Below, in pieces: positions 7,190 through 15,985 of a DNA stretch of 57,287 nucleotides (position 1 is its first letter; the number at the start of each line of letters is the position of its first letter). The stretch is taken from IMG/VR virus record IMGVR_UViG_3300031707_000020, positions 1-57,287 of that record; one strand, given 5' to 3'. This stretch comes from a virus. The position numbers and the translations under genes are program-made. The notes under the pieces were generated by a model that had not been told where the DNA came from, did not search any database, and was given only the letters and a program-made list of their open reading frames with translations.

Positions 7190-7238
7190 CGAGGTTGATC
7201 TCGACAAAATCACTAGTCCGAGGTTGATCTCGACAAAA
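7190..7238 (+). repeat. Two 20-bp direct repeats, each a hairpin
   Basis: The 20-bp unit (cgag-GTTGAT-ctcg followed by acaaaa) occurs identically at 7190-7209 and 7219-7238, a 29-bp period. Each unit can form a 4-bp stem with a 6-nt loop. The role is unknown; protein or RNA-processing sites are possible. Confidence 0.75.
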
Positions 7239-7321
7239 CCGTAAGGACTATAGGATTTAAGATTATCAAGAGAATTAGTGTTTTAAGAATTTTGTTCTAT
7301 GAAAGTTGTTTTTAAATTAAC

Positions 7322-7409
7322 TTCTCTGTTAACTCAGAGGTTCTTAGGAGGGACAACGTAGTTAACTTATTGTTTTTATTATTGTTTTCTCTGTTAACTC
7401 AGAGGTTCT
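7322..7409 (+). repeat. Two 23-bp direct repeats with CTCTG/CAGAG hairpin
   Basis: An identical 23-bp unit lies at 7322-7344 and 7387-7409. Its core is CTCTG-TTAACT-CAGAG (5-bp stem, 6-nt loop), followed by GTTCT and then a similar purine-rich tract (taggaggga / aaggggatt). The period of 65 bp and conservation of the flanks suggest a functional RNA element or operator pair. Confidence 0.75.
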
Positions 7410-7512
7410 AAGGGGATTTACGTATATTTAAATTGTTTATTTAATATCTTATTTTAACAGCAAATAAAAATAAAAATAGCAGCCAACTGATTTGATAATT
7501 ACGAGGTTATAG

Positions 7513-8088
7513 ATGATCAGTATGCTAAAAAACAACCTACTGAATCGACAATTTGGCAGATTAACCGTACTTGAACGATCAGAAAGCATAAACAAACGAT
7601 CTGCTTGGTTGTGTTTATGTTCTTGTGGAAATAAAAAGATAATAAAAGCGGAGTATTTGTTAAGAGGTCATACAAAATCTTGTGGATGTTTGAATCAAGA
7701 AAAAAGATCTGGCCGGGCAAAAACAATGTATTCGGTTTCAATTAAATATTCTCCTATTGAATCTAATGCTAGGACTGTTTGGAGAAAAACATACAAAGAT
7801 ATTAAATTTGAAGATTTTTACAGAATATCTCAAATGGATTGTTATTATTGCGGTTTAGAGCCATCAAATAAATGTAAAGACGGTCTACATGATAAGAAAT
7901 CTTCAGAAATAAGAAAAGAAGCTGTATTTGTATATAATGGATTAGATAGGGTTAATTCCGAAGAAGGGCATTCGATTGATAACGTTGTTCCCTGTTGTTG
8001 GCCCTGTAACTATGCCAAAAGAGATAGAACTATTTCTCAATTCACAGATTGGATAATTAAAATTTATGATAGACTTATTAGAAAATAA
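7513..8088 (+). CDS. HNH homing endonuclease with N-terminal zinc-finger DNA-binding domain
   Basis: Residues 1-60 form the domain 'F-G-R-L-T-V-L-E-R … C-x-C-x-C-G … K-S-C-G-C-L', a zinc-binding DNA-recognition module common in AP2/HNH-type homing nucleases. The nuclease core is CYYC (about 110-113), GLDRVN (about 143-148) and CCWPCNYAK. A GAGG ribosome site precedes the ATG. The 3' end overlaps the following transferase gene by 23 nt. It is related to the genes at 11520, 14894 and 31020 but has a single HNH unit. Confidence 0.8.
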   Translation: MISMLKNNLLNRQFGRLTVLERSESINKRSAWLCLCSCGNKKIIKAEYLLRGHTKSCGCLNQEKRSGRAKTMYSVSIKYSPIESNARTVWRKTYKDIKFEDFYRISQMDCYYCGLEPSNKCKDGLHDKKSSEIRKEAVFVYNGLDRVNSEEGHSIDNVVPCCWPCNYAKRDRTISQFTDWIIKIYDRLIRK

Positions 8089-8854
8089 CTCGAAACCATT
8101 TATTAACGAATACTCATGGAGATGTTTATTAGGCCCAACACATAAGAATGCCATGGTTGTTGGAGGGTTGGCGACTTGGAGCGTTGGTGTAAATAAGCCA
8201 AAGAAACATTTTTGTACATTGGGAGATCATATAATAAATGAAGAAGATATTGAGTTTTTAAAGAGTTATAAGTCCTGTAGTTTTTATTATTTAACAGAGC
8301 AGAATTGTAATATTTTAAAAGAAGCATTTGATATTAATAAAGAAAAATTTGCTAGTACGTGTGTTAAAATTGATACAATAACATATTCTGGCAGGTCAAA
8401 TCATGATATACGAGGGGCGGTCAATAAAAACAAAAAGCTTGGATTGATAATAAAAGATAATTATGATAAGTTTGAGGATGTTCAGATTATGTTGGACGAA
8501 TGGTCTTCAGTTATTGGGGATAAATACTTTAGGGATTTTTCTGGCAAGAACAAATATTATTTTAAGAATAATTTTCATCTTGAATGCAATAATACATTTA
8601 TTTATGATCAGGATAAGCTGGTTGCATTTGCGTCATTAAGTCCCGGTGAGCATGCGTCATATGTTATAGGAAAAGCGCTATATCACAAATATGGTGGATT
8701 ATCGGAATACGCAGATGTTGTGGCGTATGAGCGTGCAGTTGCGAAAGGCACAAAGATGATTAATATGGGTCGTAGCGTTGGAAAGTTAGCATCATACAAA
8801 AATAAATTTCCGAACTCATGCACAATAATTAATTATAATGGTAAAATACTATGA
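8066..8854 (+). CDS. GNAT/FemAB-like acyl- or aminoacyl-transferase (LPG-synthase-C-like)
   Basis: A 262-residue protein. The central and C-terminal parts match the GNAT-type fold of phosphatidylglycerol lysyltransferase or FemAB domains: a basic helix (IRGAVNKNKKLGL, about 112-124), an extended strand region with ASLSPGEHASYVIGKALYHKYGG, and the terminal 'INMGRSVGKLASYKNKF', typical of the substrate-binding end of this superfamily. Members transfer acyl or aminoacyl groups, often from tRNA. Its stop overlaps the methyltransferase start (ATGA at 8851-8854), so the two are made together. A DNA- or protein-modifying role is inferred from that pairing only. Confidence 0.65.
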   Translation: MIDLLENNSKPFINEYSWRCLLGPTHKNAMVVGGLATWSVGVNKPKKHFCTLGDHIINEEDIEFLKSYKSCSFYYLTEQNCNILKEAFDINKEKFASTCVKIDTITYSGRSNHDIRGAVNKNKKLGLIIKDNYDKFEDVQIMLDEWSSVIGDKYFRDFSGKNKYYFKNNFHLECNNTFIYDQDKLVAFASLSPGEHASYVIGKALYHKYGGLSEYADVVAYERAVAKGTKMINMGRSVGKLASYKNKFPNSCTIINYNGKIL

Positions 8855-9885
8855 TTTTTGATGACATTATTGAAATCAATGGAATAAAGCTAACGAAGAA
8901 GTACATTGAAGGCTTGTCATTATCTGAAAGAGAGGCCTTGGTTGAGCCTATTTTTAAGCTATTTCGAGCCAATGGGTTTCCTTATCCAGACAGTGATAGT
9001 AAGTTTAAGAAAGATTATCAAAAGTTAGTTAATTTACAGATCGATGTAAATGTAGATTCGTTGTTTAATAATAGTAGTTTGTGCACGAATATCTGTAAGT
9101 TTTTTTGCAAGAGTTTTTATAGCAGTTCAGAAATAAAATCAAAAACTATGTTGGATATATTTAACGACGATACTAAATTGAAGCGAATTATATTTAATAG
9201 ATTAGGGTGTGAGTGGCTATTGGCAGACGGAGGTGGTCCAGGTGTAAACGAATCATTTAATTTTACGACAAAGCAGATTATACAAGGAATGCGTTCAACA
9301 AGAAGTGTTCCATCAATAAGCATGTTTAAGCCGAATATTGCAAAGTTTATGTGCGTTAAGTATTCTGAAATTGGAGATATCATTGGAGATTATTCATGTG
9401 GATTTGGTGGAAGATTATTAGGAACGATGTCATGCGGTAGAAAATATATTGGAACAGACCCTTTGACAACGCCCGATTTAGAAATAATGGCAAAGTATTT
9501 TGAATTCGAGGATTATAAGCTAATTGCAAGCGGATCAGAGAATTATAGAGGGGAAAAGAATAGCATAGATTTATATTGGTCAAGCCCACCATATTTTAAT
9601 CAAGAGGTTTATTCTTTAGATAAGACCCAAGCATATATGAACGGGGAGGATTATTTTTACAATATATATTGGAGAAAGACATTGGAAAACGTCAAATACA
9701 TGCTAAAACCCGGAAAATGGTTTGGTTTAAATGTAACAAATTATCCAAAGATGGTTGATATTGCTAAAGAATATTTTGGAGAACATGATCACGAAGTTAA
9801 ATTAAGGACTGTTAGGTCGCATTTAACAAAAAACGCTGGGGTGACAAAAGTAGAGCCAATTTATATGTTTAAAAATATAAAGTGA
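8851..9885 (+). CDS. DNA methyltransferase-like protein (SPPY type)
   Basis: A 344-residue protein. The AdoMet-binding motif I appears as DYSCGFGGRLLGT followed by GRKYIGTDP (about 177-204), and the catalytic motif IV as SSPPYF (about 247-252), the S-P-P-Y form found in N4-cytosine and some N6-adenine methyltransferases. About 170 residues precede motif I and are not recognised. It is coupled to the GNAT-like gene upstream (ATGA) and to the LAGLIDADG gene downstream (GTGA overlap). No restriction enzyme is adjacent, so self-protection or hypermodification of phage DNA is more likely than restriction-modification. Confidence 0.75.
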   Translation: MIFDDIIEINGIKLTKKYIEGLSLSEREALVEPIFKLFRANGFPYPDSDSKFKKDYQKLVNLQIDVNVDSLFNNSSLCTNICKFFCKSFYSSSEIKSKTMLDIFNDDTKLKRIIFNRLGCEWLLADGGGPGVNESFNFTTKQIIQGMRSTRSVPSISMFKPNIAKFMCVKYSEIGDIIGDYSCGFGGRLLGTMSCGRKYIGTDPLTTPDLEIMAKYFEFEDYKLIASGSENYRGEKNSIDLYWSSPPYFNQEVYSLDKTQAYMNGEDYFYNIYWRKTLENVKYMLKPGKWFGLNVTNYPKMVDIAKEYFGEHDHEVKLRTVRSHLTKNAGVTKVEPIYMFKNIK

Positions 9886-10649
9886 AAAAGCATATAATTA
9901 ACCAATCTTTTTTTGATTTAATTAATAATGAGCAATCTGCTTATATGTTAGGGCTTTTATTTGCCGATGGGGCGGTGAATATTAAAAATTATAATATTTG
10001 TCTATGTTTGGCTGAAAAAGATAAAGATATATTAACTAAATTTGCTAGTTTAATGTTCGCCAATGTCGATGATACTGATATTAGTACGTACAAATCTAAA
10101 CAAAAACCGTTTAATAATTATTGTAGGGTTAATGTTAATAGCAAATATATGATTAATAAACTAATTAATCTTGGATGCACGCCTAGAAAATCAATGACCT
10201 TGCGATTTCCGGAACAGTTAAAAGAGGAAAATATTTTAAGACATTTCATAAGAGGGTATTTTGATGGCGATGGTTCTATAATCCAAAAAACAAGGGCTTT
10301 AACTATAACATCAACATTACAATTTTGTACCAAGACAAGCGAAATAATAAATAAATATGCAGCAATTGAACCAAAGATATATAAATATAAAAATGTTTAT
10401 AGATTAACGGTTCATGGCAGAAATAAAGCAATTAAAATATTAGATTGGCTTTACAGGGACGCAACAATTTATTTGCGCAGGAAAAACGAAATATATAAAA
10501 ATATTAAAGCTGAAAGCTCAAAATATTTTTCCAAAGAAGATGTCGTTATGTTTTCATATTTTTACAATTCAGGATTTACATATAAAAAAATTGCAGATTT
10601 ATATGGGTGCAGTGATTCTGGTATTAGACGTGCAATTAATAGAAGTTAA
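9882..10649 (+). CDS. LAGLIDADG homing endonuclease with C-terminal helix-turn-helix
   Basis: A 255-residue protein with the two dodecapeptide motifs YMLGLLFADG (21-30) and FIRGYFDGDG (about 121-130), each supplying a catalytic Asp, so it is a monomeric two-domain enzyme. The last 35 residues (YKKIADLYGCSDSGIRRAI) read as a helix-turn-helix. The start is a GTG overlapping the methyltransferase stop by 4 nt. It is freestanding with no sign of an intein or intron around it. Confidence 0.85.
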   Translation: MKKHIINQSFFDLINNEQSAYMLGLLFADGAVNIKNYNICLCLAEKDKDILTKFASLMFANVDDTDISTYKSKQKPFNNYCRVNVNSKYMINKLINLGCTPRKSMTLRFPEQLKEENILRHFIRGYFDGDGSIIQKTRALTITSTLQFCTKTSEIINKYAAIEPKIYKYKNVYRLTVHGRNKAIKILDWLYRDATIYLRRKNEIYKNIKAESSKYFSKEDVVMFSYFYNSGFTYKKIADLYGCSDSGIRRAINRS

Positions 10650-10749
10650 TTATCACGGGCGAAAGCAATGGGGCATCGGGGTTTTATGGCATAACCAATA
10701 AAAAATAACTCATATGAATTGAGCGCCTAATATGTATTTTATGTATAAT

Positions 10750-10780
10750 TTGTCAATGGCGACGATTATTTTGGTATAAT
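10750..10780 (+). promoter_or_regulatory. Candidate promoter with extended -10
   Basis: TTGTCA at 10750-10755 and TATAAT at 10775-10780 with a preceding TG (TGGTATAAT) resemble a sigma-70 extended -10 promoter, although the spacer is 19 bp. It would give a very short leader before the ATG at 10797. Confidence 0.3.
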
Positions 10781-10796
10781 ATTGGATTATTTTAAT

Positions 10797-11507
10797 ATGG
10801 ATATCGAAGAGCTATCAGAGATACATGATTTAATTTTGGCCGGAATAAAAGATATTTCGGGTCGTAAAATTATATCAAATCTGCGAAAAGAAGCTATTAA
10901 ATCATTATCGGAAACAAAAATAATTAAGCTTGCATTCGATACACGAAGAATAAACCAGGAAATTGATTATATTCCAAGACGTGGTTTGCAAAATTATCAT
11001 CGTAGTGAAGCTTTTATTTCAGAGGCATTGTCACAAAAATTAAATAACTTTGTAAAACTTAAGCTTGCGTTGGACGAATTAAAGGAAAAATTTGAGGCAC
11101 AACCTGAATGGCAAGATAGTTATGCTAGGGTACTTCTTAATTCAATAAATAGAGCAATTCGTTTTGATCAAAAAGACGGCGATTATTCTGAAACTCAGCC
11201 AGGTGTTGGAAGCTTAGATTACCTTGAAGAATTATTGCATGTTAGATATCGTTTAGATATGAATATGATTAAATCTATGTCCGGAGATGATCTAAAAAGA
11301 GTTCTATTAGAGAAAGATGAATTATTGATGAAGAAAGATTCCGTTCTTCCCGCTATTAATTCAGTTGAAATATCTAAAAGAGACGTCGCAACACAAGGAT
11401 ATGATTCGCTATTAGATAAGTTATTTGGAGGTGTTAAAGCTACCAAAGAAAATAAGAATGTTGAGCGAACGGTAACAATAACAATTCGTGATTCATTTGT
11501 AGAATAA
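10797..11507 (+). CDS. Hypothetical protein, mostly helical
   Basis: About 236 residues, highly charged and helical throughout. The middle region (FVKLKLALDELKEKFEAQPEWQ) looks coiled-coil. The C-terminal 50 residues are less structured and end ERTVTITIRDSFVE. I prefer the ATG at 10797 over a TTG at 10782 because the candidate -10 box lies directly upstream. It is the first gene of the rightward late region and lacks DGY. It may be a virion assembly or scaffold-type protein from its position; no family is recognised. Confidence 0.6.
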   Translation: MDIEELSEIHDLILAGIKDISGRKIISNLRKEAIKSLSETKIIKLAFDTRRINQEIDYIPRRGLQNYHRSEAFISEALSQKLNNFVKLKLALDELKEKFEAQPEWQDSYARVLLNSINRAIRFDQKDGDYSETQPGVGSLDYLEELLHVRYRLDMNMIKSMSGDDLKRVLLEKDELLMKKDSVLPAINSVEISKRDVATQGYDSLLDKLFGGVKATKENKNVERTVTITIRDSFVE

Positions 11508-11519
11508 GGGGCCGGCCAA

Positions 11520-12503
11520 ATGCCCAAGATTAAGAATGATTTGTCTGGAAAAATATTCGGAAGATTAACGGCGAATAATCATGCCGGATTCGCAGTGAGT
11601 AATTTAAACAATAAACGAAGATCTGTTTGGAATTGTAAATGCTCTTGTGGAAATATAGTTTTAATTAGAGAGAATGGGCTTTTAACCGGAAATACTAGGT
11701 CTTGTGGATGCCTTCATAAAGAACAATCGAAAATCAATGCATCGGCCGTTCATATATCAAATATAAAATATAATCCAATTATATTTTCCGCAAAATCTAT
11801 TTGGTGGGCAACATATAAAGAAAATGATGGAGTTTCTTTTGATGAATTTTACAAAATGTCTCAACAAAATTGCTTTTACTGTAATTCTGAACCAAATACA
11901 AAATATAATCGGTTTAATAAGGCAAATGCAACGTTTATTTATAATGGTTTAGATCGCGTTAATTCAAAATTTGGACATGTTAGCGACAATGTAGTTGCTT
12001 GTTGTAAAATATGTAATAGGGCAAAGGGAAATAAATTAATATCAAACTTTAATCAATATATAATTAATTTAATGTCAGCTGATAGAATAAGTCCAGATAG
12101 CTATCGTAGTTTGCATCATAATATATTAATGTGTGATCTTAATGAAAAATATCTGGGCTCATCAATAAAAACTACATTCAAATGCAGTTATAATGATAGC
12201 GGATTATCGATTAATCAATTTTACAAATTATCACAGCTAAATTGTTATTATTGCTCACAAAGTCCAAATAACAAGGCTAATAAATCAAAAAAAGATGGCG
12301 GAGATTATATTTACAACGGCTTAGATAGATTAGATAACTCCATATCTCATTGTTATAGTAATGTTGTCCCATGCTGTAAAAGCTGTAATTTCGCCAAAAG
12401 TAATTTATCTTTTGATGATTTTATGTATTGGATTGGAAAATTGAAAAGTAATCATAGTAATCTTCAAATAAAAATAAATACCATGCTCGGAAATATACAA
12501 TGA
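11520..12503 (+). CDS. Double-HNH homing endonuclease with zinc-finger domain
   Basis: A 327-residue protein. The N-terminal zinc module has CKCSCG (about 40) and SCGCL (about 60). The first HNH unit has CFYC (about 117), GLDRVN and CCKICNRAK. A spacer of about 60 residues leads to a second unit with CYYC (about 240), GLDRLDN and CCKSCNFAK. Two tandem nuclease units in one chain could make both strand cuts or bind two half-sites. Its stop overlaps the next virion gene start (ATGA at 12500). The same architecture recurs at 14894 and 31020. Confidence 0.8.
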   Translation: MPKIKNDLSGKIFGRLTANNHAGFAVSNLNNKRRSVWNCKCSCGNIVLIRENGLLTGNTRSCGCLHKEQSKINASAVHISNIKYNPIIFSAKSIWWATYKENDGVSFDEFYKMSQQNCFYCNSEPNTKYNRFNKANATFIYNGLDRVNSKFGHVSDNVVACCKICNRAKGNKLISNFNQYIINLMSADRISPDSYRSLHHNILMCDLNEKYLGSSIKTTFKCSYNDSGLSINQFYKLSQLNCYYCSQSPNNKANKSKKDGGDYIYNGLDRLDNSISHCYSNVVPCCKSCNFAKSNLSFDDFMYWIGKLKSNHSNLQIKINTMLGNIQ

Positions 12504-13210
12504 GCAGCGAAAGTAATTTTGCATATTCTTTAAAGTATAATACCCATTTTGTAATAAAGAATATTACTGGTTATACTGATGCCGAAATACTTGCAGAAGA
12601 AAATTTGGTTATTCCTCAAGCATATAGATCACGCAAGAAAACTATACATGTTTTTCATTATCCAATACTTGCAGGAGAAACAAGAGACTTATTGCAGATA
12701 CCGGGTGTCCAAGAGTCTGATATTCGGTCATCTCTTCTTAAAGGTGTGATTAGGCATAAGTTTTTGTGTGGAGATATTGCATTAGTGTCAAGTAATATAG
12801 ACCTTCTTCAATTTAGCGACAAACAACGCGCATTCTTGTATAAGTACGGTTTCTTTGAAGGAGTGGCAATAGGGGAAGATGAAATTGATGATACTGGAAT
12901 TTCTTATATACAAACAAAAATAGTATCAAGCAGTATAGGGTATTTGTGGAGAGAAAAAATACCTTTAATTGGCGCCAGAGATGGGCTTAATAAAACATTT
13001 TATACGCCAGATAAGTTCATTAACGGCTCGTATTTAAGTAATATTTTCCATATAACAGTAGAGCACAATGGAAAAGAATTGTATGAAAATATAGATTTTA
13101 CAATTGGAGAGTCGGCAGGCCCAGGTACCGGTTATGACATAATTAATATATTTTCGTTAACTCCAAATTACCACAGTTTACTTTTTGCAACATACGCAAT
13201 AAAAATTTAA
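12500..13210 (+). CDS. Virion-associated protein, unknown
   Basis: A 236-residue protein. A conserved-looking core 'HVFHYPILAGETRDLLQIPGV' followed by 'SLLKGVIRHKFLCGDI' is one I associate with structural genes of large phages, from memory. No DGY is present. It is coupled to the HNH gene by ATGA overlap. It is followed by a 109-bp gap with an inverted repeat. Placed between the helical protein and the 498-residue structural protein, it is likely part of the tail or neck module. Confidence 0.6.
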   Translation: MSSESNFAYSLKYNTHFVIKNITGYTDAEILAEENLVIPQAYRSRKKTIHVFHYPILAGETRDLLQIPGVQESDIRSSLLKGVIRHKFLCGDIALVSSNIDLLQFSDKQRAFLYKYGFFEGVAIGEDEIDDTGISYIQTKIVSSSIGYLWREKIPLIGARDGLNKTFYTPDKFINGSYLSNIFHITVEHNGKELYENIDFTIGESAGPGTGYDIINIFSLTPNYHSLLFATYAIKI

Positions 13211-13250
13211 AATTTAAATTATTTGGTGATAATCCTATATTTATTTATAA

Positions 13251-13292
13251 AACATTTGCCATGAATAATATTTATAGTAAGGCGCAAATGTT
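13251..13292 (+). promoter_or_regulatory. Inverted repeat upstream of structural gene
   Basis: AACATTTGC at 13251-13259 and its perfect complement GCAAATGTT at 13284-13292 flank a 24-nt AT-rich loop. It has no T-tract, so it is not a typical terminator. It lies 27 bp before the ATG at 13320 and could be an RNA stability or translational element. Confidence 0.45.
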
Positions 13293-13319
13293 AGTATCTT
13301 TAACTTATAGGATAAAAAA

Positions 13320-14816
13320 ATGGCGCCGTACGTTAGATTAAATGCATTGGATCAGGCTTTAGATATAGCCGGGTCTTTATTACAATCAGACCTTAGAACA
13401 TTGTCTAATGAGCCAGATGGTTATGGCGCTCCAATTTCTGGGCAATCTGGAACTGATGGTTATATATCAGCAGTTTCTTTAGGAATAGCAACTGTCACGG
13501 GCTTAACTGGGATGACCGCTCAGTCCATAGGTAGATTCTTAACCTTAGTAGATGGTTATGCTCCAGCCAATACAGGAACATTTTTAATAGTTCAATTTAA
13601 CTCAGCCGTATCTGTTGATGTTTCCAATGCATCGGCCGTAGTTAATACCACTAATCCTATTATATGGTCAGAACGAAATCCATATAGATTAGAAGATGAC
13701 TTAAACTTTGTTCGTACAGATCGTAGATTAATTAAAGGAACAACTAATTTTTATGATGCAGTTCCAACATACAGCAGACCAACCGCAACTGGCACTCTTG
13801 TTCCAGCTAATTTATCAAATATTGCCGGGAAAACTCTTGATGCGCATGCCTGGGTAATTAATCGATTATTTAGAGCCGATCCAGTTCTTGCAGGTGATGG
13901 ATATTCTATAATTAGTGCGCCTGGCGCTTTACAATATGCCGATGCAACTGATCGTACTGGCGTTCCTATTAATGATGGTTTTGACGCTGGTAATAGCGAG
14001 GCCACATATGTAGAAATAATAAATCCGGCAACAGAGGAATATCTTATTGCACGAGGTGGTTCTACTGATGGATATAGGATTTTTGGACGAACACGACAAG
14101 GAACCACTGGTGTTGAGCCAAATAGCCTTGAGGTCGAGTTCCGCGCAGTTCCAATGGGTGCGGCAGTTACTTCGTCTGTTGCATATACTTGGGACGCGTA
14201 TCAACCAACAACTGTAGATTATTACTACGGTTATCGTGAAAGAGCTGATAATCTAACTGAAACTGCCTTTAGAACGACCTTGGTAAACGGCTTGTTCAGT
14301 GATGGTGGGGCAACTACAAATATCAACAATATTCTTACCACTATTGGAACAACTATTGGCGATACATTTCTGACATTAACTAATACGGGGAACTATTTCG
14401 TATTTAGTGATTTACCAGACGGAACCCCTTCGGTAACAGAGGCGTTTAATACAATAAACACCCAAATAGGGGATAGAGTGTTTACCGGTACGGTCATTGG
14501 CAACGACGATGGTTACACGATTACACAAATACTGCAAGACCTAGCTGACGCAATATCGACAGCGAGCGTTTTAAGAATCAAAGAGATACTTGCTGTAGAC
14601 GTAAACGCCAACGTAGCTCATACTATACCCGGCGGAACATATACCATAGATCCTACTTTCAATGGACAGAATTTAAATGTTTACACACGAGGAATCTTAC
14701 GAGATCCTGGGCCGGTTGCAACAGGTAATGATTATTCTGAGACAAGCACAACACAGGTTACGTTTTATGCAAAGCAAAAAGCAGGCGATCATATCAACTA
14801 CTTTATTTACGCGTAA
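13320..14816 (+). CDS. Virion structural protein with six DGY motifs
   Basis: A 498-residue, Gly/Thr/Ser-rich beta protein. The segment 'GIATVTGLTGMTAQSIGRFLTL' followed by 'TGTFLIVQFNS' is a small beta domain I recognise from tail-fibre or baseplate proteins of large phages. The C-terminal 60 residues are a beta domain (HTIPGGTYTIDPTFNGQNLNV split across strands). DGY occurs six times, mostly in apparent loops. AGGA precedes the ATG. A strong terminator follows, marking the end of a transcription unit. It is probably a tail or capsid decoration component; the exact location is unknown. Confidence 0.65.
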   Translation: MAPYVRLNALDQALDIAGSLLQSDLRTLSNEPDGYGAPISGQSGTDGYISAVSLGIATVTGLTGMTAQSIGRFLTLVDGYAPANTGTFLIVQFNSAVSVDVSNASAVVNTTNPIIWSERNPYRLEDDLNFVRTDRRLIKGTTNFYDAVPTYSRPTATGTLVPANLSNIAGKTLDAHAWVINRLFRADPVLAGDGYSIISAPGALQYADATDRTGVPINDGFDAGNSEATYVEIINPATEEYLIARGGSTDGYRIFGRTRQGTTGVEPNSLEVEFRAVPMGAAVTSSVAYTWDAYQPTTVDYYYGYRERADNLTETAFRTTLVNGLFSDGGATTNINNILTTIGTTIGDTFLTLTNTGNYFVFSDLPDGTPSVTEAFNTINTQIGDRVFTGTVIGNDDGYTITQILQDLADAISTASVLRIKEILAVDVNANVAHTIPGGTYTIDPTFNGQNLNVYTRGILRDPGPVATGNDYSETSTTQVTFYAKQKAGDHINYFIYA

Positions 14817-14839
14817 TTTTTATTTAATCTAGATTAATA

Positions 14840-14876
14840 AAGGTTGGTCGAAAAACGGCCAACCTTTATTTTTTTT
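14840..14876 (+). terminator. Rho-independent terminator
   Basis: A GGTTGGTCG / CGGCCAACC stem (nine pairs, one G·T) with an AAAAA loop is followed by TTTATTTTTTTT. It lies 24 bp after the stop of the 498-residue structural gene. It is the clearest terminator of the window. Confidence 0.9.
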
Positions 14877-14893
14877 CGTTATACATAAATTAC

Positions 14894-15985
14894 ATGGATA
14901 TTATTGGACGCACATTTGGCAGTTTAATGGTAGTTTCTAGTGCCGATTCATTTATTAGAAACAACGGTAAAAAACGCCAAATGGTTAGATGTAAATGTTC
15001 TTGTGGAAATATTGTTATTCTTAGAAAAGATTCTTTAAAATCAGGAGACTATACATCTTGCGGATGTGGTATTAACATTAGAATTAAATCAGCAGTTAAT
15101 TTAATTGGAAAAAGATTTTGCAAATTGGTAGTGCTTGAGCGATTATTATATGCACAAAACAATGTGGATAATTCTGCCGTTTGGAAATGTATATGTGATT
15201 GCGGAAAAAATGTTATCAAAACATCGCGTGAATTAAGCAAAAAAAATATATCATGTGGGTGTGACGTTGTTTTTATTCCAAAATGGATGGTTACTGCTAA
15301 AAACGTATATTATCATTACAGAGATGGTGATATATCTTTTGAAGATTTCCTGTTATTATCTCAAAAAAAATGTTATTATTGTAGCTGTGGTCCGACAAAA
15401 CGACATAATGTATCAAAACCTAGTTATAAAAATAAAAAAGATTATGATTTTTTATTTAACGGAATAGATAGGCTTGATAATTCGGAAGGCCATAACAAAA
15501 ATAATTGCGTTACCGCCTGTTGGGATTGCAATAGAATTAAGCATATTCTTTCTTGTAATAATTTTATTAGGCAAATAGGACTTATATATAATAATTTTAA
15601 TCTGGATGATTGTAATGTCAGCCGCAACGAATATTCTTTAGATAAAATAAAAATTATGAGATATATTTTTAATGATTATAATAAAAGGAACATGGGAGAT
15701 ATCTCATTTGAAGATTTTTCTAAATTATGTTTAAGTAATTGTTTTTATTGCAATTCTCCTCCGTCTAATAAAAGAAAATATTTATTAAAAAATAAAGGTG
15801 TCGTTGCGTATCTAATGTATTCTGGATTAGATAGAATTGATAATTTTTTGCCGTATAATCTAAATAACGTTGTTAGTTGCTGCAAAATATGTAATTTCAT
15901 GAAGGGGATTTTGCATTTTAATGATTTTCTACATAAGATAAATAAAATTAATTCAAATTTAGTTAAAAATAAATTAATATTATAA
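14894..15985 (+). CDS. Double zinc-finger, double-HNH homing endonuclease
   Basis: A 363-residue protein with every module duplicated. Two N-terminal zinc modules carry CKCSCG with SCGCG (about 35-58) and CICDCGK with SCGCD (about 97-117). Two HNH units follow, with CYYC (about 159), GIDRLDN, CWDCN, then CFYC (about 282), GLDRIDN, CCKICN. It lies just after the terminator and overlaps the next small gene by TAATG. The duplication of both domains suggests growth by fusion of two related nucleases. Confidence 0.8.
   Translation: MDIIGRTFGSLMVVSSADSFIRNNGKKRQMVRCKCSCGNIVILRKDSLKSGDYTSCGCGINIRIKSAVNLIGKRFCKLVVLERLLYAQNNVDNSAVWKCICDCGKNVIKTSRELSKKNISCGCDVVFIPKWMVTAKNVYYHYRDGDISFEDFLLLSQKKCYYCSCGPTKRHNVSKPSYKNKKDYDFLFNGIDRLDNSEGHNKNNCVTACWDCNRIKHILSCNNFIRQIGLIYNNFNLDDCNVSRNEYSLDKIKIMRYIFNDYNKRNMGDISFEDFSKLCLSNCFYCNSPPSNKRKYLLKNKGVVAYLMYSGLDRIDNFLPYNLNNVVSCCKICNFMKGILHFNDFLHKINKINSNLVKNKLIL

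Larger units (their letters stand above)
6996..7512 (+). other. Long intergenic stretch with hairpin repeats and a decayed coding fragment
   Basis: No intact gene is present. The left part (about 7014-7200) has one open frame reading …RINFLDEVPSDYILDAKQF… up to a TGA; it is richer in GC and looks like a fragment of a coding gene with no start. The right part holds two pairs of direct repeats, each containing a small hairpin (annotated separately). The stretch ends with a GAGG ribosome site for the HNH gene at 7513. No group I intron core could be recognised by eye. Confidence 0.5.

Noticed and set aside
7190-7409. CRISPR array
   Set aside because: Only two copies of each unit, with different periods and no regular spacer series or cas genes.
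6996-7512. Group I intron
   Set aside because: The stretch is near HNH genes and rich in hairpins, but I could not find a convincing P7/P3 core or two exons of one gene around it.
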